From the NCBI GenBank assembly GCA_963277665.1, contig OY728147.1, positions 1,265,663,424 to 1,265,727,423 of the forward strand: a stretch of 64,000 nt of DNA, given 5' to 3'. The notes beneath the pieces were generated by a model, which did not search any database, was not told the origin of the DNA, and worked only from the letters and a program-made list of their open reading frames with translations. How positions within the stretch are numbered: position 1 is the first letter of the stretch; each line of letters begins with the position of its first letter. Positions 12,641 to 22,615 of this stretch are shown here, one piece after another. Source of the stretch: Viscum album. Taxonomy: Eukaryota > Streptophyta > Magnoliopsida > Santalales > Viscaceae. Position numbers and translations under genes: made by a program.

Positions 12641-13550
12641 CCTTGAGTCATATACCAAGAGGGTGGTGACGAACATGCTCTAGAGGTTCTCAACGCTAAT
12701 CCACCTATTTTTCCTCTTCTGATTCCAAAATATACACACCCTAATAATCCATATTTAGAAACAAATTATTAGTTCCTAGAGAGTTTCTTTTGATTTATGT
12801 ATTCTATATAGGGGGATCCATGACATAACCCAACTATGAATGAGTTAATGCAAGAATTCAAGTATAAACAGCATGCCACTCTCTTGAGGGATGGTAGACC
12901 CAAGGATTATGAGTCATGGATTGATGCCATGTTAACCATCATAGAGGATTTGGATGAATCCCAAAAGTGTAAGATCATGCTAGTGACATATATGATTCAT
13001 GATTCATCCAAATCTTCTTGGGACATGAACACCCAGGAGGATCACATTAGGGAATGGTTAGGGCATACTTTCAAAGAGCATTATATGATCACTTTGTATA
13101 TCAAATTTTAAGCGAGTACCAAACTAGGGAATTTAATAAAATACATATGGGTGTTATTTTTTATGGATTTTTTAGCTTATTTCACCTAACATAAGTTCCT
13201 CACATGAAAACATGCTTATGAGGATCTAATGTCATCGAGATTGTTTGAGGATGTACTTACAAACACCATTTTTTCATAGGTAATGGACATTAGGTTGACT
13301 ATAATTTCTTAGATAGTGTCCCAAGACCCCAATAATTATCCATATTTGAGGGAAATTGTAATTGTGGTCTATAGCGGTTCAACATCAAAATAGGGAGGTA
13401 GTTCATCTCACAATAGGAAACGTCACATTGAGTCTTCTTATGGGTGTGGCACTTGTAAGATTACATGCACTAATGGTTATTTGATGTGTTACCATTGTGG
13501 TAGGTATAGCCATAATATTCTATTATGCACCATGGATCCAATTGAGTAAT
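12641..13550 (+). pseudogene. Gypsy-2 gag relic with zinc knuckles
   Basis: The best-preserved frame is 12836-13111. It carries the retrotransposon gag core: RDGRPKDYESWIDAM corresponds to the usual GGxDPxxAExWLxxIE, followed by CKIMLVTYMIHDSSKSSWD, which matches the helix ending in AxxWW. After frameshifts, two zinc-binding clusters follow at 13447-13528: first CGTC and a following Cys, then a perfect CX2CX4HX4C knuckle (CYHCGRYSHNILLC, 13487-13528). A paired Cys cluster of this type is characteristic of Tekay/Del gag. Gag forms the particle and binds the RNA. Stops between the pieces make it non-functional. Confidence 0.75.
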
Positions 13551-13825
13551 GAACATGAAGAAATATGGTTGATCTATAACATTTTTTCAAATACATCCCA
13601 CTAGTTCTTATTGAGATGGTATCTGAACTTACTTCACAGTTAGGTGTAGGATAATCATATCCACATTATTAAGGGAAAAATTATACTTCCATCAGATCGG
13701 GCTATGGAGTAGGATGCGTCCAGTGTAGCTATTCTTCAGATATACAAAACTATTAGAGTGCTGACGGTACTCACGTTGCATCTCATGGATGTAGATGTAG
13801 TCATATCTATAATGCGCTGCCTACT

Positions 13826-14270
13826 ACCAAAGAGTAGTGACACATGCCTTATATTGTTTTTGGTACAATTAAACTAGTCTCTGCTATTATATATAAATAT
13901 TTTGACATAGGGGATTCACATACATTTATTTCTGTGGAAATTATGGAATATTTGGGTCTAGTGATAGAGAACTTCATTTGCGTAATGAATATTAACACAC
14001 TATTTCATATCTAATCAGAGATCATACAACGATGTAAAGAATTTCCCCTTGATATAGGTGGTCATACTATCATATGGGGCCTTTGTATGCCTGATATAGA
14101 AGGTTTATTCTCCCAAATTGAGATGGAATTGTTAGTATCATATCATAATCATGTTGATTTATATCTATATAGGGTGTCTTTTACATCACCAAAGGGTGGT
14201 ATTTATATTAACAAGGGACAATAGGATGTCCATGAATGATTTGATGGACCCAAGAACATATGCTAGTCAG
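13826..14270 (+). pseudogene. Gypsy-2 aspartic protease relic (RVP_2 type)
   Basis: At 13901-13960 the frame reads FDIGDSHTFISVEIMEYLGL, which corresponds to the retropepsin active-site block FDSGATHSFIS..F...LGL. The catalytic Asp is retained, but the SGA that follows has become IGD. The protease would release the mature gag-pol proteins. It sits at the expected place between the gag zinc knuckles and RT. The rest of the domain is hard to read because of stops. Confidence 0.6.
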
Positions 14271-14321
14271 AGTGATAACCTAGATTTCTATTTTTGTATG
14301 AGAAAATAGGGAATACCAGAT

Positions 14322-15000
14322 ATGGATTCCCCTCCCGTATTACATTGCTTTAGTGATGTATTCCCTGATGGATTATCTATGTTACCTCATATATGGGATG
14401 TGGAGTTCACTATTGATCTAGTTTCTAGTGTAGTAACAATTTCCATTCCACCATATAAGATATATCCAACTATGATGTATGAACTAAAGAAGAAGAAAGA
14501 GGAATTAGAATCTAATTGTTTCATATGACCCATTACTTCTCCTACGGGTTGACATGTCCTATTACTAACATAGGGTATGGTACCCTTATTTGTTGGGTGG
14601 ATAAAAGTTGGTTGAAATAGATTACTATAAAGATCTATTATTAAATTCCATGAATAGATGACTGTTGTGACTACATTTGAGGAACATGAGGTTTCTCAAT
14701 TACTAATTTGAGTTTAGGTTATCATCATGTACATATTAGTCCACTAAACATACAACCCACAATATTTTGAAATTGATATGGATCATACAAGTATTTGGTT
14801 TTGTTTTTGAGTCTCATGAACACACCCTCAGCCTTCATGGATCTACTGAATCAGTTTTTCATCCCATATATGGATTCATTGATGGTATTCTGCATGGATG
14901 AAATATTTATGTAGTCGTATACTATACAAGACCATATAAAACATCATTAGATCATTATTAATACATTTAGGGAGCATAATCTTTATTCTAATATCACTAA
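14322..15000 (+). pseudogene. Gypsy-2 reverse transcriptase relic
   Basis: The open piece 14322-14528 is the RT entry: CFSDVFPDGLSMLPHIWDVE and then FTIDLVSSVVTISIPPYKIY match the plant gypsy pattern FxDVFPEELPGLPPxREVEFxIDLxPGTxPIS..PYR. Later pieces, in shifting frames, are GYHHVHIS (near 14710), LMNTPSAFMDLLNQFFIPYM (14817-14876), and VFCMDEIF where the conserved catalytic loop FIDDI is expected. In that loop the second Asp is replaced by Glu. The enzyme copies element RNA into DNA. Frameshifts, stops and the altered catalytic loop show it is dead. Confidence 0.8.
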
Positions 15001-15079
15001 ATTCCACTTTTTGATGAATAAGATTAACTTTCATAGTCACATGATATCTTAGAGAGGACTATCTATAGACCCATAAGAA

Positions 15080-15620
15080 GGTATGAGTTGGGGTATCCTA
15101 AGAGAAAACAAAAAATGTCATTTTAAGGAGTGTTTGGGAGATTGTTGGATATTTCAATCATTTATTAACGAAATTTTTACCTAAAATTTCCACAACAAAT
15201 ATAATCCAAGAAAGGGGTCATGTTTAAATGGTTTGTATCATGTGAGAGGGAAATTTAAAAGCTAGATGGAAGATCAAATTCATAGCAGATCCTGATTTAT
15301 CTAGAATTAGGAAGAACTTAGGTAGTTTATTGTGATGCATTAGGTGTCGTTCATGGAACTAATATGATGAAATGATATCGATTCACAGAATGTGGGTCCT
15401 GAAAGTTTAGTCCTCATGTGGGTAATTAATCAGTGAAAGATATCGGGTATGAATTATTTGTACATGCCATGTGGTGTTGGAAACACTATCTACTAGAGGA
15501 GTGGGTTGGGGTGTTTATAGACCAAACATGTTTAAATACATCATTAAACATCGTGAATTGAATCTCAAGAATTGAATATGCATTTAATTTCTAATTTGAT
15601 TCAAAAAATTTCTTTTTCAT
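15080..15620 (+). pseudogene. Gypsy-2 connection domain and RNase H relic
   Basis: At 15118-15171 the translation VILRSVWEIVGYFNHLLT matches the gypsy connection motif VRSFLGLAGYYRRFI. At 15318-15368, VVYCDALGVVHGTNMM matches the RNase H block YxDASxxGLGxVLMQ and keeps the first catalytic Asp. At about 15440-15550, YELFVHAMWCWKHYLLEEWV followed by VFIDQTCLN matches HDLELAAVVFALKxWRHYLYG..F.VFTDHKSLK; the third catalytic Asp appears in VFID. Stops separate the pieces. Confidence 0.75.
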
Positions 15621-15979
15621 ACACCAAGGAAATGTATTTATCATTCTCATTATCTATGCCAGAAGACTCATGAACATGCAGTTCAAGAGGCTATTAGTGA
15701 GTAAAAATTGATATCCTTGTTTTCAGGTATGCATATATAGGTCTAAGAGTTTCATTGTAATCCTTTTTAATAGTTATAGTGATGTTATCTTCACTTTTTA
15801 ATAGATAAAAGTTGAGGTATCTATCTGATCCCCATGGCTTGGTCCTACGGGAGAGCTTTTTAGGTGAAAACCCACCACTTTGATGTGTCATTGACTTGGA
15901 TGAGGTCATGTGAATTCCTAGACAAATCTAGATTCCTTTTGAAATTTAGGGGTAATTTGGGAATAAATATCATGCATTT

Positions 15980-17039
15980 AGTTGGTAAATTCACCCAAAA
16001 CTCACAAATGTTTATTTTGAGATACAACACTAGTATCGGTGGTCAAGTATGAAGAGGAAAATTACAGTTATTATCACACACCATTCCACATGTCAGCTTG
16101 TGAAGGTAGAGCACCAACTTCCTCCTAGAATTTTACATCCTTTATCAATTATATATTGTAAATGGGATAATTTCATAGTGTATTTTACCATAAGTTTATC
16201 GAGACACCCTTGATGCAGTTATGTGATATTGGTGATCATTGACGGGCAAATAAAGGTCACCCACTTTTTACCTTTTTAGGAGACCATTTCAGTGGATGAG
16301 ATTGGATGCCTATATGTTTATGATATCATACACTCTCATGGTGTTTTATGATCTATAATTTTTGTTATATATGCATGATTCACTTCAAATTTATTGTATG
16401 GTTTTTAGAATTACCATTGTACACAAGTGATTTTGAGAATATCCTTTCACCCAAAGACTTATAGGTATCCCTAGAATACTATACATGTGTTGGATAAAAT
16501 GCTCTAGGAATGTGTCCCTGATTTTGGGGGATCATGGTAGACACACATAAACTCATATAATATTAATATAAAAATTTAATGAAATGAAATAGATTTATTT
16601 TTATGGGTTTTCATATGGTATACCATGTTTTTTATTGTGTGTTGGTAAGAGAAAGGTGAGGAATCACTATTGCGACCTCAACTAGTTCAGGACACATCAT
16701 AGTAGGAATATATTATCAAAAATCATATTTCTAAAACAATTTCTAGGAAGAATTATTATGTTGGCCTCAATTGATTACATCTAGTGTTCTAGAATAGATA
16801 TTGGGTCATCGAACATGTTTTTACTAGAATGTGGAATCGACAATTCATGATGAAATGGAAGAGTACACCTAGGTTTGTGGCATCTGTTGAGATTTTAGAG
16901 AGATTCTGGTCGGTATCCTTTCAGGTGTAGTTACCTCATAGTATTCATGATGTGTTCCATGTTTCATAGTTCTCTCATATCTATTGAGGATCAACTCACT
17001 TTATCATCGTAATGAGGTTGAGTTTAGGTTGATCCTTCA
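15980..17039 (+). pseudogene. Gypsy-2 integrase relic
   Basis: The zinc-binding end is visible at 16090-16190 as CQLVKVEHQLPPRILHPLSI and then KWDNFIVYF, matching CQxVKxEHQxPxGLLQPLPIPEWKWExIxMDF. At 16234-16278, VIIDGQIKVTHFLPF matches the first catalytic block VIVDRLTKSAHFLP, with Asp retained. Downstream catalytic blocks are blurred. Integrase inserts the DNA copy; it sits after RNase H as expected for Ty3/gypsy. Confidence 0.7.
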
Positions 17040-17262
17040 TTGGAGGTGTACCCTATTAGTATCATTGTTCAGAGAATAATGTCTCTCTACGGTTGGTTAG
17101 TTCCCCTAGTGTGGGTTTTATGGATACACATACTGGTACAGGATGAGAACTGGGAGAGACAGAGGCTAATGTATTTTCTCCATGGATGGAACATTTCTCA
17201 GATGATGTGTCACCACCCTAAGAATGATTACATGGGGATGAGTTTTTTAAGTGAGCGGTGGT
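17040..17262 (+). pseudogene. Gypsy-2 chromodomain-like C-terminus
   Basis: The open frame 17040-17267 begins EVYPISIIVQRIMSLYGWLV and continues PLVWVLWIH, then WERQRLM. These match the chromovirus tail: P.kILdr...lRnk.ipLVkVLWrnh....ATWE.E..M. The tail of chromovirus integrases targets insertion to marked chromatin. The 3' LTR starts directly after it. Confidence 0.65.
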
Positions 17263-19938
17263 TGTAAACTCCATGTTTTTTCTAGAGGTATAGATACATT
17301 ATATTTATATTCCATTCTATATTTTATATAATAAATTTTATTAAGATTTCACAGAGTGTTTCATGTCTATCATGGGCTCACTCGTATCCCGAAACTCTGG
17401 ATTTTGTACATGTAAATTTAGCCACATGTTTAGTGCATAGTTAGTGAAAATTCTATGATACGACCATGTGGTCCTGGAAGAGAGATACATAGTTTATTAA
17501 ATTATGTATGGGTGATGATTGACCATGCGAGGGAGATATTGAATAAATAATAGGGGGTTCACAGGCTATGCTTGATTTGTTAATCCATGTAGCATTTCCC
17601 AAACACATGGTGCCACTAAACCAGTATCACTATAGGGATAACTGCACTGTTTGAAAGACTGTGTCCCTAGATCATGTAACCATTTAAATGATGGGTGAAA
17701 TTTTCCTTTTCCCCATTCCTCATCTAAAACAACAATATTATCTACTTTTCTCTTTTTCATAGAAGACCATATGCCTAATAATCTTGTTTACCCCTCCACA
17801 TAGGCATTCATCTCCCACATTTATCTAGAATCATATTCTTCTATTGTTGGTTGCGTTAAATGCATATAGATAATAAATTGAATCATCTCCCTTAATTTCC
17901 TCATTAGTCTGTTCCCAAATAATTTTATTCCATGAAACTATAATATGCCATATTTTTAGGTAATTTTTCGATTTTATATATTTCATCCATTTTTGCCTTA
18001 ATTAAATAAATACAATAGATAAAGAGAGTACTATAATGATGAGGGTGGTGGTCTTGTTCTTTTTTCCTAAAGTATAAATGTTTATATTATGTACCATTTT
18101 ACTACCCACCATGCCTTCTATGAGACACCTCTTAAATATCAAATTAATAAAATGAAATTATAATACCTTGTTTTCAGTAGGACTGAGAACCTAAATTCAA
18201 CAATAGAGATGATCCACCTAGACATAAAACACCACTTAGTGTGTTCCTTATTTAATGAACTATGACTGTTATTCCTTAAAATTGTTTTAAACCACCAACC
18301 TTGGTGCATTGAGTTGGCCTTGTAAATTAAATTTCATATGAATTATATGAAAGCAACATGGTTGGCCTTCTGTATGGGACCATTCATTCCATGAAACTAC
18401 CTTTACTTACCCATATAGTATAAATTATCATAATTTATGTAATTTATTTGTTTATATGATATAGGATAAAATATTTCCACATCCCTTCCATTATACCATG
18501 TTGAGGTCGATATGAGGGTTGTGATTTAAAATTACTTAGATGTCGTCATCATGCATAGTAAATAGTAGTCATAAATGAATTACCACATACCGGGAGTGAT
18601 GTATGGATTACATTATAAAATACCTTGGATAGGTTCATTGGTATAATTCATTTATATTACCCCATAAAGAATGCATATATATATAATGTATTACCATATA
18701 TGAGTTCAGATAGAAATGTTAATGTACCATTCCTCAAGAAATACCTGATTCCCTATATTGTATACAATGGATAGGCTCAAAGGGTTATACCATTAATCCA
18801 TACCAATAGTGACACCTATGTTTTTTATATGGAATTATTTAGATATATAGCTACAGTGATGGTTTATTTTCAGTATACTTAGAGTTTAACAAATGTACCC
18901 TTTTACAGAATTCCATGGACAGGTTCAGGTTTCCAATTAATTTAATATAATGATTCATCTACTAATCAAATAATTGTTTGGATTTTTCAATTTACATTAC
19001 CTAATTGAAATCCTAATTTAAATTCATTTATATGCATATATTCCATGAAAGTTAGGGAACCACTTCTTATTATGCATGGTCTCCATTGTTATACTCCCGA
19101 GGTCTTGGAACATGTTTAATATCTATATATATATATATTTGTATATTCATATGTATATAATGTATATATTTATTTACAATATCATTCATAATATATATAT
19201 ATGTATATATATATGTTGGGTGACATCAGTTTAAACACATTCTGGCCAAGGCCAAAGTTGGTAGTACCGGTATGGTGTCCTATGAGGATCTCTGACCAAT
19301 GTAATTTATTTATTTTTACTATTATTCATTGATCATTACCTTCAAACATGTTATTTTATATGCACTGGATAGATAATTATATACAACTTTTTTGATGTCT
19401 TGTTGAGTATATATCACACCATGTTTTAGTCTACTAATTGGTTCTTGAAGAGAATTATTCGAAATAGGTAGGGGTAAATATAAGAATCTATGACTAGATG
19501 TCCAATATTATGTTCTAGGATAGAGCAAAAAAGAATAATATTTATCTTATTCTCATGATTCATTTGGGTATATTTTTTTTATATTTTTACATTTACCTAT
19601 ATCACATTTTATATGAATATTTCTCTATATCCATGTATTCCCTTTTTTATATCATATATACATGGAATATTTTTTATATAAATTGGTTCTGTTTTTTCTT
19701 GTTCATTATATATGGTTGAGTATTTCTTATATTGGTCAATTATTATACTATTTTATCCGAATAATTCTATTTTATACTATTGTGATACACTATAATCATG
19801 ATGGTGTAGTCTCCCGGCCATACCATCACTAACCTTCACAGCTAATCTGTTACCACTTGCATATTTGGAGGTGCACTTGAGGTCATATACCCAACCATGT
19901 TTGATTACCTATGAGGGTACCAATTTTAGAAAATTATA
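17263..19938 (+). repeat. Gypsy-2 3' LTR
   Basis: Begins TGTAAACTCC right after the chromodomain relic and aligns along its length with the copy at 8927. The end is placed just before TTGAGGATATATG, where the Gypsy-1 RT frame resumes. It contains several TA-rich runs, for example 19122-19213. Confidence 0.6.
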
Positions 19939-20620
19939 AGGCTTGAGGATATATGTTAATTATCATCACCTGAATTTGGTGACAATAAATAACATGTACC
20001 CCTGGTTGAGTGTTGATGACCTCTTCAACCTGTTCAGTGGTGATAATTGGCTCTCAATGATGGATCTCACGTCTGTATATTACCAATTTAGTGTTCATGA
20101 AGATGAAATTCCAAAGATGAAATTTTGATATATATATATATATATATAAATATATATATGGAAACTATGTGTTCTTGGGGATTCCTTTTTTGTGTGATGA
20201 ATTCCACTATTGTGTTTATATCTTTTGTGAACTAGTTCTTCCAGCCATACATGAATATATTTTTGGTTGTCTTCATTGATGATTTACTAATTTACTCTAC
20301 TCTAGAGGAAAATAAAATATATGGATGGGGCTAGATGTACTTAGAGTAACCCATATTTTTGATAACCTATTTAAGATACAATTTTTTGATATGTGAGTCT
20401 AACTTTTGTGGAATTCACATTTTAATAATTGTTACCTATAGACCCAGTGAATATTAATACAGTGTTTGTTTGGGATCCATCCAAGATTATGTTAGATGCA
20501 CAAACTTTTCTTATCTTTCTGATGTACTACAAGATGACTGTGGTATAATTATTTACTTTTAAATACAATTTTACAACCTTGATTTGTAATTGGAATCCAT
20601 TTATCTAGAATTATCAGTAT
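19939..20620 (+). pseudogene. Gypsy-1 right part: reverse transcriptase core
   Basis: The open piece 19943-20128 reads LRIYVNYHHLNLVTINNMYP, then VDDLFNLFSGDNWLSMMDL and VHEDEIPKMKF. These match the RT core [42 protein letters not shown]...VREEDIPKTAF. It continues, after a shift, with PYMNIFLVVFIDDLLIYS at 20247-20300, in which the catalytic FIDD is intact. The first residue follows directly from DER at 8924, so this is the same gene as 8733-8926, cut by Gypsy-2. Stops are present between the open pieces. Confidence 0.8.
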
Positions 20621-20960
20621 CAAAGATCCTATAAGGAGATGAGGTTGAGGATAACTAATGATCATGTGTTGAGACTACACAAGGAGGGAATAAATTATGT
20701 AGTGTATTATGATTCCTATACATCTAGGTTTCGTTTCTTATTTATGTAGAGTCTTGCATTTATCGCTTATGGGTTGAGGTAGTTGAGACCCTAAGAGGGG
20801 AACTACATGAATTATGATTTGAAGTTGCATGTAGATATCCTCACTTAGAATATGTTGAGACACTATCTTCTTGGAGAGCACTTTGTTTTATAGTCATTCA
20901 ACAAGAGCTGATGTATATCTTTCCTCATATATATCTAAACATGTGACAAGGGCATTGCTC
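20621..20960 (+). pseudogene. Gypsy-1 RNase H relic
   Basis: EGINYVVYYDSYTSRFRFLF (about 20684-20750) matches VVYSDASxxGLGCVLMQ, with the catalytic Asp retained. It is followed by AYGLRQLRP, NYMNYDLKLHVDI, and LRHYLLGEHFVL, matching ASRQLKPHE.NYPTHDLELAAVVFAL..WRHYLYGE. Several stops occur in frame. Confidence 0.75.
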
Positions 20961-21229
20961 GTAGTTTCTACATGACTATGACTTCGACATAGTCGATACT
21001 GCTTGGAAGGGAAAAGTGGTGGTAGATTCACAAAGAAGGATGTATCATTCTAACTTGGTGGAGGAGACATCACAGCAGTTAGTTTCATTATAATAGACCA
21101 TAGTGGAGTAGAGGGGATTATAATTTCATCAGTTGATTATGGTGACAAATGCAGTTAATCAAGGAGTAAAGGAGGCCCATTTGGTACAAAATGACTTTAA
21201 TGTTACACGTATCCATATATAAATAAGAT

Positions 21230-22110
21230 ATACACCATATAAATTTTATATAGAGGGGATAACATCATCCTTTTCCCTATATGTATGGTGTCTCAAGTCA
21301 CATTGAGAGAGAATTTAATGAGGGAGTTCCATATTTATCTCTTTGGTGTACATCCTGGTGTCGAAAAGATTTATAGTGACCAATAGGTGTAGTTTTTATG
21401 GGATGGAATGAGGTAGAGTGTTGCAGATTTCTCCGCCTTTTGTCTCACTTGTTAGATTTAAAAGGCAAAATATCATGTTCCTGTAGGAATGAAACATCAT
21501 ATTGAGATCATGGAGTGGAAATGAGATAGGATATCTATGAACATGGTGATAGGGAATCCATGGATAGAAAGAGGAAAAAATTCTATCTGGGTGATTGAAG
21601 GCTGACTCCCCACATTGACACACTTCCTTGTCATCTGGGGGCAGAGTTCAATGGAGAGTCTGGGGTAGTTATAAATTTTGGAAATTTTTTCTATCCTCAT
21701 GGTGTACCCTAAATTATATTATCCAGACATGTTTCTCTATTTATGTCACAGTTTTTCATAGGCGTAAAGGAGGCCGTTGAGACCCATTTGAGGATGATTA
21801 TAACATTTATCCCTCATAAGGATATGAAAAAGGAGTGGACTATCTAGTTTTTCAAGGATATAAAGAGAGCCTTCATTTTGGAATTTCTCCAGAGCTTGGA
21901 GGATCACATTTCATTGACATAGATTTCTAATAATAACAACTATCACTCTATAATAAATATGTATCCTTTAGACTCCCTATATGGGTGACCATGATGGATT
22001 TCATTATATTGGACTGAGATTCATGAGATACCACTTGTTAGAATAGATATGGGTTCAGTGATTATTGATAAAATTTATGTGACCCATGATTGTATGCGGA
22101 CTGATAAAAG
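21230..22110 (+). pseudogene. Gypsy-1 integrase relic
   Basis: HPGVEKIYSD at 21348-21378 and FLWDGM after it match the HHCC zinc-binding segment HPGxTKMYxDLxRxYWWPGM. VADFSAFCLTC and KAKYHVPVG (21419-21486) match VAxCxxCQxVKAEHQxPAG. KHHIEIMEWK and RISMNMV (21490-21545) match PLPIPEWKWExISMDFV. Later parts of the catalytic core are blurred. The order after RNase H is that of Ty3/gypsy elements. Confidence 0.75.
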
Positions 22111-22560
22111 AATATAGAAGTATTCTGCATATTAGTTTCATCAGCCCTTGAAATTAGATCATGGGGACCATGTTTTCTTGAAAATCTCTCCATGATGAGG
22201 GTTGATAATTTTTTCTAGGGAGTAATGTTGTCCTTAATGTTCATTGGGCCATTTTAAATCCTACAAATTGTGGAGTTTTTATACTGCTTAGCCTCATCCC
22301 CACTATTGGATTTTGGGGATAATGTATTCTTTTTTTTGGTGGGGGAGATATGTGCATGAAACTTTTCATTTGATTGATTGGGGTGAGCTGGATCTATAAG
22401 ATGGGTCCATCTTCATGGAGTACCCAGTGGTGATCGAGAATTGATAGAAAAGGTTCTTATGAGGATGGATCGTTCCCTTTGTCTGTGTATTGTGGAATCA
22501 TGAGTGAATTCAACAGAGATACTATGAACGAGAGAGTAAAACACAGACTTAGTAACCCCA
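22111..22560 (+). pseudogene. Gypsy-1 integrase C-terminus with chromodomain-like segment
   Basis: ALEIRSWGPCFLENLSMM and MFIGPF (about 22148-22255) match the RPLEFxVGDxVFLKVSP and RYIGPFEIL blocks that follow the plant gypsy integrase core. YPVVIEN at about 22420, then IVPFVCVLWNHE and YYERE up to about 22535, match the chromodomain pattern YPVxILDR..LRN..IxxVKVLWRNH..EEATWE.E. Stops interrupt it. Confidence 0.65.
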
Positions 22561-22603
22561 CTATTTTGGGTTTATTTTCCATTTTATGAAAAAAAGTCTA
22601 TCA

Positions 22604-22615
22604 AGGAGGAGAGAA
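22604..22615 (+). promoter_or_regulatory. Polypurine tract of Gypsy-1
   Basis: AAGGAGGAGAGAA directly precedes TGTAGTGACACT. A purine run touching a TG start just after the chromodomain relic is the expected plus-strand primer site of an LTR retrotransposon. Confidence 0.6.

Larger units (their letters stand above)
8927..19938 (+). mobile_element. Gypsy-2: decayed Ty3/gypsy LTR retrotransposon nested in Gypsy-1
   Basis: About 11 kb, plus orientation. Two diverged LTRs (8927 to about 11458, and 17263 to about 19938) flank a degraded gag, protease, RT, RNase H, integrase and chromodomain in that order, which is the chromovirus order. The double zinc-knuckle gag and the C-terminal chromodomain-like segment point to the Tekay/Del side of the chromoviruses. 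The element interrupts the RT gene of Gypsy-1 between two adjacent codons. The expected 5-bp target duplication is not convincingly preserved (GAGAT on the left against AGGCT on the right). The right boundary is good to about 10 bp. Confidence 0.75.
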
